From the NCBI RefSeq assembly GCF_900188425.1, contig NZ_FZON01000031.1, forward strand, positions 1 through 55,825: a stretch of 55,825 bases of DNA, written 5' to 3'. This stretch comes from Antarctobacter heliothermus (GTDB lineage Bacteria; Pseudomonadota; Alphaproteobacteria; Rhodobacterales; Rhodobacteraceae). Both the position numbers and the translations under genes were made by a program. Below the pieces are notes generated by a model. That model was not told the DNA's origin and did not search any database. It saw only the letters and a program-made list of their open reading frames with translations. Below are positions 34,821-43,283 of this stretch, one piece after another; positions within the stretch are counted from its first letter, which is position 1; every line of letters begins with the position of its first letter.

Positions 34821-36254
34821 ATGGATTTCGGATTCACCACCGCGGCCTATGTGGTCGCAGCTGTCCTCTTCATCCTGTCGCTGGGGGGACTTTCGGGCCA
34901 GGAAAGCGCAAAGCGCGCGGTCTGGTACGGCATTGTCGGCATGGGCCTTGCGGTCTTTGCCACGCTGATCGGGCCGGGCTCTGGCCTCTGGCTGCTGTCG
35001 ATCATCCTGATCGCGGCGGGCGGCGGTATCGGCTGGTACGTCGCCAAGAAGGTCGAGATGACAGAGATGCCGCAGCTTGTGGCGGCGATGCACAGCCTTG
35101 TCGGCCTCGCAGCGGTCTTTGTCGGCCTGAACGCGCATATCGAACTGGGCCGTGTTCTGGCCATGGACGAAACCGCGCGCAAATCGCTTGAGGGGTTCGC
35201 CGCCCTGATCGCCAAGAAAGACGGCGTCGAGCAGAGCATCCTGCGGGTTGAACTGTTCCTTGGCATCTTCATCGGTGCGGTGACCTTTACCGGGTCGGTT
35301 GTGGCCTTTGGCAAACTGGCGGGCAAACTGACCTCCAAGGCGGAAAAGCTGCCCGGCGGTCACATGCTGAACGCGGCTGCGGCGGCGATCTCCGTGCTGT
35401 GCCTGTTCTGGTACATGGGCACCGGCGGCTTTTTCCCGCTGTTCCTGATGACACTGGCGGCGCTGTTCATCGGCTATCACCTGATCATGGGCATCGGCGG
35501 CGCCGACATGCCGGTGGTTGTCTCGATGCTCAACAGCTACTCGGGCTGGGCGGCGGCGGCGATTGGCTTCAGCCTCGGCAACGATCTGCTGATCGTGGTC
35601 GGCGCGCTGGTCGGCTCCTCCGGTGCCATCCTGTCCTACATCATGTGCAAGGCGATGAACCGGTCGTTTGTCAGCGTGATCCTGGGCGGCTTTGGCGGCA
35701 CCTCCGGTCCCGCGATGGAGGTCGAGGGCGAACAGATCGCCATCGACGCCGACGGCGTGGCACAGGCGCTGGAAGAGGCGGACAGCGTCATCATCATCCC
35801 GGGCTACGGCATGGCCGTGGCGCAGGCGCAGCAGAACGTCGCCGAACTGACCCGCCGCCTGCGGGCGCAGGGCAAAGAGGTGCGTTTCGCCATTCACCCC
35901 GTCGCGGGCCGTCTGCCGGGGCACATGAACGTGCTCCTGGCAGAGGCAAAGGTGCCGTATGACATCGTTCTGGAAATGGACGAGATCAACGAGGACTTCC
36001 CGGATACGGATGTGGCCATCGTCATCGGCTCCAACGACATCGTGAACCCGGCGGCACAGGAAGACCCCAACAGCCCCATCGCCGGGATGCCGGTTCTGGA
36101 ATGCTGGAAGGCCAAGCAGGTCTTCGTGTCCAAGCGCGGGCAGGGCACCGGTTACTCCGGCATCGAAAACCCGCTGTTCTACAAGGACAACACGCGGATG
36201 TTCTACGGCGACGCCAAGGCCTCGCTGGGCGAGCTGCTCAACCGCATCTCGTAA
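34821..36254 (+). CDS. pntB: NAD(P) transhydrogenase, beta subunit
   Basis: 477 residues. The N-terminal part has about eight or nine membrane helices, including [20 protein letters not shown] with the conserved His and Asn of the proton path. Domain III binds NADP(H): [55 protein letters not shown] and [17 protein letters not shown]. It starts 14 bp after pntA with AGGGG upstream, so the two are one operon, closed by the hairpin at 36283-36314. Confidence 0.97.
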   Translation: MDFGFTTAAYVVAAVLFILSLGGLSGQESAKRAVWYGIVGMGLAVFATLIGPGSGLWLLSIILIAAGGGIGWYVAKKVEMTEMPQLVAAMHSLVGLAAVFVGLNAHIELGRVLAMDETARKSLEGFAALIAKKDGVEQSILRVELFLGIFIGAVTFTGSVVAFGKLAGKLTSKAEKLPGGHMLNAAAAAISVLCLFWYMGTGGFFPLFLMTLAALFIGYHLIMGIGGADMPVVVSMLNSYSGWAAAAIGFSLGNDLLIVVGALVGSSGAILSYIMCKAMNRSFVSVILGGFGGTSGPAMEVEGEQIAIDADGVAQALEEADSVIIIPGYGMAVAQAQQNVAELTRRLRAQGKEVRFAIHPVAGRLPGHMNVLLAEAKVPYDIVLEMDEINEDFPDTDVAIVIGSNDIVNPAAQEDPNSPIAGMPVLECWKAKQVFVSKRGQGTGYSGIENPLFYKDNTRMFYGDAKASLGELLNRIS

Positions 36255-36282
36255 ACGGGTCCGGGCATTGCCCGCTCAAACG

Positions 36283-36314
36283 GGGCTCCGCGTTTTCGCG
36301 GGGCCCTTTATTTT
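36283..36314 (+). terminator. Rho-independent terminator of pntAB
   Basis: GGGCTCCGCG, loop TTTT, CGCGGGGCCC: a 10-bp stem with one G-T pair, followed by TTTATTTT. It begins 28 bp after the pntB stop. Confidence 0.88.
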
Positions 36315-36688
36315 GCGGGCCACCTGTCGTGGTCCGGGCATCACGCAGCGGGGCAGGCCCCTCCGCCAGTTCATGTGACGGATGGCCGCCAAATCTGTCC
36401 TGAACCTGTCACGCTTGTGTGCCGCCCGAAGCGCTGCAAATGGCACAGCGTCCCGATCATCCTTCACGTTCCTGATGGGATGGGTCGGGTCGGGTGGCAG
36501 AGGTTCTCTGCGAACCATCCAGCCCATTGGCATCCTCTGCGAACACTGACGACGTCGCTAGTCTCTGCAAGCGCCATGTCACCTCGAATGACGGCAGTGT
36601 AGGACAGAGCACCATTTCGCTGCAGTTGCCCCAATGTCCGGATACGCTGCGACGCCGTCTTTATTTTTACCGACAGGATGTCCTTAAG
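36315..36688. other. Intergenic region without recognised genes
   Basis: 374 bp between the pntB terminator and the 3' end of the convergent LysR gene. A short GGGTCGGGTCGGGT run occurs near 36483. Short open frames here lack ribosome-binding sites and similarity that I can recognise. Confidence 0.5.
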
Positions 36689-37630
36689 TCAGTTGCGCAA
36701 TGCGTCGGCATCCAGTCCTTTCATAAGACCAAAGACCTGGTGTCGCACCCAAGCCGCCATCGAGGCGTTGTCGAAGCGCTTGTGCCAGATACCAATGATC
36801 AATGCCGGTTCAATCTCCATCGGTGGTTCGAACACGTTCAGCTCGAATGCTTCGGCCACTTTGGACGCCAGTTGCGCGGGCACAAGCGCAATGAGGTCGC
36901 TTTCACTCACTGCACGGCAAACGCCGCTGAAGACAGGAACAGTCATGGCAACCTGTCGGCGTTTGCCCACACGTGCCAGGGCAGCATCACCCATCGCAGC
37001 GAGATTGCCTTCTGGAGAGAACAAGACGTGGTGAAGCGCGCAGAAGGTTTCCATCGGCATCTGCGTGCCATCCTCAAGCCCCCGGGTGCCCGGATTGCCT
37101 TTGCGAGCGATGACGTGGAAAGGTGAATGGAAGAGCGGCTCTCGATTGACCCATTCCGGCAACGTCGAGTCAGGGATCAGCGCAATGTCGGCGTTGCGTC
37201 GTTCAAGGCTGGCCACGTAATCGTTCGGAACCAGATCAACGAGCTGTGCCCGCAGATTGGGCGCGGACTTTTGCAGGAGATCACCCAAGGGCGGCATCAG
37301 GAGTTCCGCGAAAAAATCGCTGGCGGCAATCCGGAAAGTCCCTTCGGCAGTTCGCGGATCAAAGGTAGCCGGTGGGGCGAGCAAGGCCTCCAGACGCTCG
37401 AGCTCCTCGCGCAAACCGGTTTCGATCCCGGCTGCGTACTCCGTTGCGACCAATCGGTTCCCTTGCCGGACAAAGAGGGGGTCGTTCAAGGCATGGCGCA
37501 GACGCGACAACGCCCCAGAGACAGCGGATTGGGACATGGCCAGCCGGTCAGCCGCCTTTACGGTTGAGCCTTCGCGAAAAAGAGCGTCCAACAAGCGCAA
37601 AAGATTGAGGTCGAGTGTCGCGAAATTCAC
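36689..37630 (-). CDS. LysR-family transcriptional regulator
   Basis: 313 residues from GTG 37630. The N-terminal winged HTH NFATLDLNLLRLLDALFREG and TVKAADRLAMSQSAVSGAL (about 1-60) is the NodD/PcpR-like branch. The effector-binding domain follows from about residue 90 (FRIAASDFFAELLMPPL). It is divergent from the cupin-GST pair, and a LysR-type dyad lies 16-41 bp upstream of its start. It most likely controls those two genes and itself in response to an unidentified inducer, perhaps an aromatic or electrophilic compound. Confidence 0.9.
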   Translation of the reverse strand: MNFATLDLNLLRLLDALFREGSTVKAADRLAMSQSAVSGALSRLRHALNDPLFVRQGNRLVATEYAAGIETGLREELERLEALLAPPATFDPRTAEGTFRIAASDFFAELLMPPLGDLLQKSAPNLRAQLVDLVPNDYVASLERRNADIALIPDSTLPEWVNREPLFHSPFHVIARKGNPGTRGLEDGTQMPMETFCALHHVLFSPEGNLAAMGDAALARVGKRRQVAMTVPVFSGVCRAVSESDLIALVPAQLASKVAEAFELNVFEPPMEIEPALIIGIWHKRFDNASMAAWVRHQVFGLMKGLDADALRN

Positions 37631-37645
37631 TTGGCCGATACCCTA

Positions 37646-37671
37646 TATCAGATAATGCGGTTTGCCTGATA
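37646..37671. promoter_or_regulatory. LysR-type operator dyad
   Basis: TATCAG (37646-37651), 14-bp spacer, CTGATA (37666-37671), in the 112-bp gap between lysR and the divergent cupin gene. Position and symmetry fit the recognition site of the adjacent LysR protein. Confidence 0.6.
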
Positions 37672-37697
37672 GGTTGGCCGTATTGTAGCTTGCTGTC

Positions 37698-37715
37698 AAC
37701 GAAAGCGCTTTCGTT
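37698..37715. promoter_or_regulatory. Perfect 18-bp palindrome of LacI-operator type
   Basis: AACGAAAGCGCTTTCGTT, 27 bp before the cupin start. The GAAAGCGCTTTC core with central CG is typical of LacI/GalR-family operators. No LacI-family gene occurs in the window, so a second, unlinked repressor may act here. Confidence 0.65.
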
Positions 37716-37742
37716 TCAACCCAATTCCAAGGGAGAGAAGCG

Positions 37743-38186
37743 ATGAAAGACCTAGCCGAAATCGACGGAGCCATCAAATGGCTCGGTGTCCAGTACAAGA
37801 CCATTCTCGGCCCGGAACAGACGGGCGGCGCGATGTCCATTGTGGACAGTTGGTCCCCCGCAAGCAGCGGCCCCCCGCGCCATGTGCATCAAAACGAAGA
37901 CGAGACATTCGTGATCCTCACGGGGGCATGCAAGTTCTGGCTGGAGGGTCAGGAGTTCACCGCAAGCGCAGGCGAAAGCGTGTTCATCCCGCGCGGCAAG
38001 GAACATACATTCAAAGTGACCGATGACGGCCCGTGCCGCCATCTCGTGATCCTGACCCCCGGCGGTTTCGAAGGCTTCTTTGCCGATATGGCTGCGGGCC
38101 AGTGCCGCATCCCCGAAGATATGCCCGCTATCGAAGAGAGCGCCAAGCGCCACAACATGACCTTTACCGGTCCCCCTTTGGATTGA
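37743..38186 (+). CDS. Cupin-domain protein
   Basis: 147 residues with both cupin motifs: PPRHVHQNEDETFVILTGAC (His-x-His...Glu) and FIPRGKEHTFKV (distal His), a 3-His/1-Glu metal site. A tail of about 35 residues (AAGQCRIPEDMPAIEESA) follows. Small cupins act as dioxygenases, isomerases or metabolite sensors, and this one cannot be assigned. GGGAGAG lies before the ATG. It is separated from the GST gene by 4 bp and faces the LysR gene, suggesting a small inducible detoxification or catabolic operon. Confidence 0.85.
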   Translation: MKDLAEIDGAIKWLGVQYKTILGPEQTGGAMSIVDSWSPASSGPPRHVHQNEDETFVILTGACKFWLEGQEFTASAGESVFIPRGKEHTFKVTDDGPCRHLVILTPGGFEGFFADMAAGQCRIPEDMPAIEESAKRHNMTFTGPPLD

Positions 38187-38190
38187 TCCC

Positions 38191-38991
38191 ATGACAGAGA
38201 AACACATCGTCTACCACATCCCCGTCTGCCCCTTTTCACAGCGGCTGGAAATTCTGCTGGCTCTGCGTGGGTTGACGGAGGCCGTCGAATTCAGGGTCGT
38301 GGACATCACCAAGCCGCGCGATCCTGACTTGCTGGCCAAGACCCGTGGCACAACCGCCCTGCCGATGTTGGAAACCAGCGACGGGCGAATTTTGAAGGAA
38401 AGCCTCGTGATCCTACGCTTTCTTGACGAGGCGCTGCCGGGGGCACCGTTGCGCCGCAGCGATCCCGCCGAGCACGCAATCGAGTCGATGCTCATTGCCC
38501 GTGAGGGACCCTTCACGATGGCAGGTTATCTGTTTGTCATGAACCAGGACCCGGCGCAGCGGGACGCGCATCTGGACAAACTACTTTCAATCTATCGTGA
38601 CATCGACGACTTCCTTGGTCATCATAGCCCGACGGGGCCCTTCCTGTTCGAGGATTTCGGTCTGGCTGAGGCCGTCTTCACACCAATGTTCAAGCGGTTT
38701 TGGTTCCTAGACTACTACGAAGGCTTCACGCTTCCCGAGGGCAATGACTATGACCGTGTGCGTGCCTGGCGTGACGCATGCATGGCGCATACGGCAACAA
38801 AGCAGGTGACCGAAGAAGAGATCGTCAAACTCTACTACGACTACGCGCTTGGGGCAGGAAACGGTGCTTTGCCAGAAGGACGCAGCGTTTCAAGTTTCGC
38901 CTTCGAGCCGCCATGGCAATCAAGACCGATGCCACCCAAGGAAAAATATGCGGCATCAGCCACCGACAAAGAGCTCGGCCTCGTCGCCTGA
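38191..38991 (+). CDS. Glutathione S-transferase family protein
   Basis: 266 residues. The thioredoxin-like N-terminal domain begins HIVYHIPVCPFSQRLEILLAL, whose CPFS motif resembles Omega/Beta-type cysteine GSTs. It continues with TALPMLETSDGRILKESLVI, where the cis-Pro and ES bind glutathione. A helical C-terminal domain follows (LLSIYRDIDDFLGHHSPTG, FGLAEAVFTPMFKRFWFLDY). The tail beyond about residue 225 is longer than usual. A Cys at the active site suggests reductive dehalogenation, deglutathionylation or thiol transfer rather than conjugation. It is co-transcribed with the cupin gene. Confidence 0.88.
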   Translation: MTEKHIVYHIPVCPFSQRLEILLALRGLTEAVEFRVVDITKPRDPDLLAKTRGTTALPMLETSDGRILKESLVILRFLDEALPGAPLRRSDPAEHAIESMLIAREGPFTMAGYLFVMNQDPAQRDAHLDKLLSIYRDIDDFLGHHSPTGPFLFEDFGLAEAVFTPMFKRFWFLDYYEGFTLPEGNDYDRVRAWRDACMAHTATKQVTEEEIVKLYYDYALGAGNGALPEGRSVSSFAFEPPWQSRPMPPKEKYAASATDKELGLVA

Positions 38992-39252
38992 CCTGAGCTT
39001 CGAAATCAGAACCAGACACTCATGCGTTTTGCAGCATTCGGTAAGATGGGCTCACAGCAGCCCTTGCCCAAGGCTTGACCGCGCGGGCGGTCACACGCAG
39101 CCAGCACCACATCCGGCAAGAACCTGGCCCTTTGGTGCCGTTGTGTTGACCCGTCTGCGGCGGTTTTTCGCCTGATGCCTCCTGCCAAAGAAATCAGGGT
39201 CTCGCCCATTGGTCGCGCTCTTTCTAGGTTGGGTTCGCAAAAGGGAGAGACC

Positions 39253-39552
39253 ATGCAACTGGCGTTACAGATCAATTCGGTGTTTCGCGGGGCCGGCTGG
39301 CAGGTCGTCAAACCGTTGGAACCTCTGGAGAGCTTTGGGCAGGCCAAGGATCTGGCCCAATACGTCAAGCGCGATGTGGTGGTCGAGTTTGGCTATCACG
39401 CCGATGACGCGACGGGCGACTATCGCATCTACGCCGTGCACGATCAGGATTGGGAGCATCCCCTGGCGGCGATCACCCTGCGCAGCGCCGACATGGCGCT
39501 GGACGTGCTGCGCCAGATGCCGGGGCTGCTTGGGCGCATGGGCCCGCTGTAG
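39253..39552 (+). CDS. Conserved small protein of unknown function
   Basis: 99 residues from ATG 39253, with AAGGGAGAG upstream. It is a soluble alpha/beta protein without signal or membrane segment (QINSVFRGAGWQVVKPLEP, DVVVEFGYHADDATGDYR, AITLRSADMALDVLRQMP). The end is LLGRMGPL. I recognise no domain. The 261 bp before it and the 248 bp after it contain no other gene that I can support. It may be a roseobacter-specific protein. Confidence 0.65.
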   Translation: MQLALQINSVFRGAGWQVVKPLEPLESFGQAKDLAQYVKRDVVVEFGYHADDATGDYRIYAVHDQDWEHPLAAITLRSADMALDVLRQMPGLLGRMGPL

Positions 39553-39800
39553 CGTCACCGGGCGGGCAGGGGGGGGACGTGTCAGTGGTGCGGGCCAGAC
39601 CGGCCAGCCACATGCCATCGGTCCGCCGCAAAGCCCGGCGCGGCGATGAAACACCGCCCACCGGCCGCAGTGAGTGCAATTTTTCAGGTGCAAACCCTCA
39701 CTTTGCAAATTTGATGCGGCCCGATCCGCTTGCGCGCTTGCAGTGTATCTGACCTTGGGGCAAAACCAACGGGACGCAAGAATAGAGAAAGGGGGACCAT

Positions 39801-40406
39801 ATGAACCTCACTTTGAACCGCAATGTGCTGGTCGAGACGTTTGGCGCCAATGAGGGTGCCGCCCTGCGCGCAAAGCAAGTGGCGCTGGTTGTGCTGGGCA
39901 TCCTGGCGCTGGCCGTGGCCGCCAAGATTAAGGCGCCGGTGCCCGGAACGCCGGTGATGGTCAGCATGGGCACCTTTGCCGTGCTGACAATCGGCGCCGC
40001 CTACGGCCCCAAGCTGGGCCTGACGACAATCCTGGGCTACATGATCGTCGGCATGCTGGGCTTTGACATCTTCCAAAGCTCGACCGCAGACCTCAACGGC
40101 ATCTCCTACATGATGGGCAGCACCGGCGGCTACCTTGTCGGCTACGTTCTGGCGGTGCTGGCGCTGGGTGTTCTGGCGCGCGCCGGATGGGACCGCTCTG
40201 CCCCCAAGATGGCCGGCGCCATGCTGCTGGGCAACGCGCTGATCTACGTTCCGGGCCTGATCTGGCTGGGCACGCTGTACGGCTGGGACAAGCCGATCCT
40301 GCAGTGGGGCCTGACGCCGTTCCTGCTGGGCGACGGGATCAAGCTGGCGCTGGCCGCCGTGCTCCTGCCGCTGGCGTGGAAACTGGTCGGTCGCGCTCGC
40401 GGCTGA
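39801..40406 (+). CDS. bioY: Biotin transporter substrate-binding component BioY
   Basis: A 201-residue ECF S-component with about six membrane helices. APVPGTPVMVSMGTFAVLTIG contains the family's PVPxTxQ-like biotin-entry segment, and GGYLVGYVLAVLALG and GNALIYVPGLIWLGTLYG fit the core. It binds biotin at the membrane and either works alone or with EcfAT modules, which are not present here. AAAGGGGG lies before the ATG. I looked for the alphaproteobacterial BioR box (TTATMTATAA-like) upstream and did not find it. A terminator follows at 40448. Confidence 0.9.
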   Translation: MNLTLNRNVLVETFGANEGAALRAKQVALVVLGILALAVAAKIKAPVPGTPVMVSMGTFAVLTIGAAYGPKLGLTTILGYMIVGMLGFDIFQSSTADLNGISYMMGSTGGYLVGYVLAVLALGVLARAGWDRSAPKMAGAMLLGNALIYVPGLIWLGTLYGWDKPILQWGLTPFLLGDGIKLALAAVLLPLAWKLVGRARG

Positions 40407-40415
40407 CCTGGGATT

Positions 40416-40431
40416 CCGGGCTGAAGCCCGG
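40416..40431 (+). other. Small hairpin 3' of bioY
   Basis: CCGGGC, loop TGAA, GCCCGG, 10 bp after the bioY stop and 16 bp before the stronger terminator hairpin. It may add to termination or protect the 3' end. Confidence 0.5.
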
Positions 40432-40447
40432 CCTACGGACATCGACA

Positions 40448-40475
40448 GGGCCGGGCGCATATGCCCGGCCCTTTT
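40448..40475 (+). terminator. Terminator between bioY and the convergent OsmC fusion
   Basis: GGGCCGGGC, loop GCATAT, GCCCGGCCC, then TTTT on the plus strand. It serves bioY and may also act for the opposite gene, which ends at 40485. Confidence 0.85.
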
Positions 40476-40484
40476 CCATTGCGC

Positions 40485-41696
40485 TCACGCCAGTTCGGTC
40501 TCGATCTCCGCACCCTGTTCCAGCGTCTTGTGCACCGGGCACTTGTCGGCAATCTCCAGCAGCCGCGCCCGCTGGTCACCGTCCAGATCCCCCTCCAGCG
40601 TGATCCGCCGCAAGAACCTGTCGATCCGCGTCGTGGCAGAGGTGCCCGCGTCCTGCGCGTGGACCTTGTCATGGGTGACGTCCACGCTGATCCCGGTCAG
40701 CGGCCAGCCCTTGCGCCGCGCGTACATGCGGATCGTCATCGAGGTGCAGGCCCCCAGCCCCGCCGCCAGGAATCCATACGGCGACATGCCCTTGTTGCTG
40801 CCGCCATAGGCCTCTGGCTCATCCGCCACGGCATGATGATGCGGCCCGTTCTGGATGTCCTGCAAAAAACCGTCCGGCGCGGCCTCTGTCACCCGCACAA
40901 CCCCCTCGGGCGCGCCAATGGGCGGCGCCGGGGCGGGCAGGTCCAGATAGCGATCAACCCAGGCGGCAATCACTTCGGCCACATATTCCGCGTCATCGGG
41001 CGCACTCACCAGATGATCGGCATCCCCCAGCGTGACAAAGCTTTTGGGGTGTTTCGCGGCGGTAAAGATCCGCGTCGCGTTCGAGATGTCCACCACCGCG
41101 TCGCGCGGCGCATGCAGCACCAGCAGGGCCTTTTTCATCGACCCGATGATCGGCTCCAGCTCTTGCGCCTGCACATCCTCGACAAAATCGCGCCCGATGA
41201 CAAAGGGACGCCCGCCCAGATCGACCTGCGCCTGACCCTCGTCCCGGATGGTGTCCAGCGCGTCGGCAAAGTTGTGGGTGACATGGCCGGGGTCAAACGG
41301 CGCGGCGATGGTGACAACCGCCTTGGCAGAGGCAATGCGCGGCGCGGCGCGCAGCACCGCCGCCCCGCCCAGCGAATGGCCGATCAACAGGTCGGGGGCC
41401 AATCCACGACCCTCAAGGTAATCCGCCGCCGCCTCCAGATCCCCGACGTTGGAGCCAAAGGTTGTGTTGGCGAACTCGCCACAAGAATGCCCCAGCCCGG
41501 TGAAATCGAACCGCAACACGGCAATCCCCATGGCACAAAGCCGCTGAGCGATGCGCCGCGCGGCGGCTATATCCTTGCCGCAGGTGAAACAATGGGCAAA
41601 GAGGGCGGTGGCAAGCGGCGCGCCGTCCGGCAGATCCAGCCGCGCGGCCAGCTTGTCACCGGCATGGCCGGGAAATGAAATGCGTTCAGTGGGCAT
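40485..41696 (-). CDS. Alpha/beta hydrolase-OsmC fusion protein
   Basis: 403 residues. The N-terminal alpha/beta hydrolase (1 to about 260) has FTGLGHSCGEF, the nucleophile elbow LIGHSLGGAAVL and LVLHAPRDAVVD. The C-terminal OsmC domain (about 275-403) has both redox cysteines, in GACTSMTIRMYARRKG and DKCPVHKTLEQG. OsmC proteins reduce organic hydroperoxides, and the fused hydrolase may release or process acyl substrates. The fusion is found in several proteobacteria. ATG 41696 has AGGA upstream. It is divergent from the EEP gene, separated by 82 bp. Confidence 0.88.
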   Translation of the reverse strand: MPTERISFPGHAGDKLAARLDLPDGAPLATALFAHCFTCGKDIAAARRIAQRLCAMGIAVLRFDFTGLGHSCGEFANTTFGSNVGDLEAAADYLEGRGLAPDLLIGHSLGGAAVLRAAPRIASAKAVVTIAAPFDPGHVTHNFADALDTIRDEGQAQVDLGGRPFVIGRDFVEDVQAQELEPIIGSMKKALLVLHAPRDAVVDISNATRIFTAAKHPKSFVTLGDADHLVSAPDDAEYVAEVIAAWVDRYLDLPAPAPPIGAPEGVVRVTEAAPDGFLQDIQNGPHHHAVADEPEAYGGSNKGMSPYGFLAAGLGACTSMTIRMYARRKGWPLTGISVDVTHDKVHAQDAGTSATTRIDRFLRRITLEGDLDGDQRARLLEIADKCPVHKTLEQGAEIETELA

Positions 41697-41778
41697 GGGG
41701 CGTCCTGATGATGCGATGGATACCAACAATGGGCCGCGCAGCGCGTTGCGACAAGCAACGTGTCAGGCGCGTCACGCC

Positions 41779-42687
41779 ATGGTGAGGATACTGGACCCAC
41801 TGTTGAAGACTGTTGCAGCGGTTCTTCTGGTGCTGGCGCTGGCCTCATGGGCCGGTCCGCTGCATCCTGCTGCTGACACACTGGCGGTGTTGCGGCTGCC
41901 GCTGGTGGCGCTGGCAGCGCTGGCGGTGATCTGGACCAGCTGGCCACGCGCGGTGCGTTGGCCGCTGGCGGCTCTGGCGCTGCTGGCGCTGGGTCAGGTG
42001 GTGGCGATGAAACTGGCGGCCCCTGCGCCCGGCGGGTTTTCGGTCTACCAAAAGAACCTATTGTACCGGAACGCGCAAATTCCGCAGCTTGCACAGGACA
42101 TTCTGGCGGCGGCCCCCGATGTCATCACCTTGCAGGAACTCACCGGGCGGAACGGAGAGATCCTCGACCGACTGGCACCCGATTATCCGCATCACACCAC
42201 CTGTCCTTTTTATAGTTGGAGCCGGAACGCCGTCCTGTCCCGCCATCCGGTTCTGCCGGGCGGGACGCTGTGCCTTCCGGGGCAGGGGATAGCCGGGCTG
42301 CATCTGGACACGCCGCAGGGGCCGGTCTGGGTGCTGTCGCTGCACCTGCGCTGGCCTTTTCCACATCCGCAAGGCGCGCAGGCCGAAGCGGTGGAAGAGG
42401 TCATTGCCGGGTTGGAGGGGCCGGTGGTCTTGTCCGGGGATTTCAACATGGTGCCTTGGGGGCATTCGGTGGGTCGGCTGACGCAGGCGGCGGGGCTGCG
42501 GCGTGCGGGGCCGTTGCACCCGACCTACTGGCTGGCCCCGCATGGTTGGCCCGCCGGTCAGGTTCTGCCGATTCCGCTGCCGCTGGATCAGGTCTGGTCG
42601 CCGGGCGGCGGGCTGGCCGAAAACCGGCCGCTCTTTGGATCGGACCATGCGGGCGTTTTGGCACGGGTACGTCTGGATGCGGATTGA
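41779..42687 (+). CDS. Membrane-anchored endonuclease/exonuclease/phosphatase family protein
   Basis: 302 residues. Two or three N-terminal membrane helices (up to about residue 80) are followed by an extracytoplasmic EEP domain. VYQKNLLYRN, APDVITLQELTGRNGEIL (metal-binding Glu), WVLSLHLRWPFPHP, VVLSGDFNMVPWGHSVG (Asp-Asn pair) and GSDHAGVLA (catalytic Asp-His) make up the catalytic set. Related YafD-like proteins are thought to act on phosphoesters outside the cytoplasm. Starts at 41695, 41716 and 41779 are all in frame. The last gives a natural signal-anchor. It overlaps the Nudix gene by 11 bp. Confidence 0.8.
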   Translation: MVRILDPLLKTVAAVLLVLALASWAGPLHPAADTLAVLRLPLVALAALAVIWTSWPRAVRWPLAALALLALGQVVAMKLAAPAPGGFSVYQKNLLYRNAQIPQLAQDILAAAPDVITLQELTGRNGEILDRLAPDYPHHTTCPFYSWSRNAVLSRHPVLPGGTLCLPGQGIAGLHLDTPQGPVWVLSLHLRWPFPHPQGAQAEAVEEVIAGLEGPVVLSGDFNMVPWGHSVGRLTQAAGLRRAGPLHPTYWLAPHGWPAGQVLPIPLPLDQVWSPGGGLAENRPLFGSDHAGVLARVRLDAD

Positions 42688-43243
42688 CGGCATTGGTGAG
42701 TTTGCGGCGCGCGACGCGCGGGACGCGGCGGAATGGGCGCGGGTGGCAGCCTTTTGTGCGCGCCACGGGCAGGCGGCCTTTTCCCGCGATCCGCATTTTG
42801 GCGGCCATGTGACCGGCTCTGCCTTTGTGCTGTCGCCGGACGGGGCGTCGGTTCTGCTGACCCATCACGCCAAGCTGGACCGCTGGCTGCAACTGGGCGG
42901 GCATTGCGACGGCATTGCCGACGTGGCCTTTGTCGCGCTCAAGGAAGCCTATGAGGAAAGCGGCCTGTCCCGCATCCGCCTGCTGTCCGACGCGGTGTTC
43001 GACGTGGACATTCATGAGATCCCGGCCCGCGGGGTTGAGCCCGCGCATCTGCACTACGACCTGCGCTACCTGATGCAGGCCGAGGCCGGAGAGATCGCCG
43101 CTTCAGCGGAGTCTCATGTGCTGGCATGGGTGCCTTTGTCCGATCTCAGCCGCTACACACAGGCAGAGTCCGTTCTGCGCATGGCGCGCAGGCTGGCGGG
43201 GCAAGGGTTAAGCGAAGGTAAAAACGCCTCTGTAACCCCTTGA
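42677..43243 (+). CDS. Nudix hydrolase with modified Nudix box
   Basis: 188 residues. The Nudix helix is GHCDGIADVAFVALKEAYEE then SGL (75-97). The usual first Glu of Gx5E is Ala81 and the Arg of REUxEExGU is Lys89, while the metal-binding Glu90, Glu93 and Glu94 remain. Family members hydrolyse nucleoside diphosphates linked to other groups. Retained EE residues support some activity, and the substrate is unknown. The start overlaps the EEP gene stop, so translation is probably coupled. It is convergent with dddP. Confidence 0.8.
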   Translation: MRIDGIGEFAARDARDAAEWARVAAFCARHGQAAFSRDPHFGGHVTGSAFVLSPDGASVLLTHHAKLDRWLQLGGHCDGIADVAFVALKEAYEESGLSRIRLLSDAVFDVDIHEIPARGVEPAHLHYDLRYLMQAEAGEIAASAESHVLAWVPLSDLSRYTQAESVLRMARRLAGQGLSEGKNASVTP

Positions 43244-43283
43244 TAATGCTAGGGCGTCAATCGCGCCACGCGTGGACATCCCC

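Noticed and set aside
32593-35924. Reverse-strand open frames of 675 and 530 codons opposite pntA/pntB
   Set aside because: They arise from GC-skewed third positions of well-recognised transhydrogenase genes. The His/Arg/Gln-rich products match nothing and cross the gap between genes.
39660-39800. BioR operator upstream of bioY
   Set aside because: I searched for the TTATMTATAA-like palindrome by eye and did not find it; only loosely repeated TTTGCAA segments are present.
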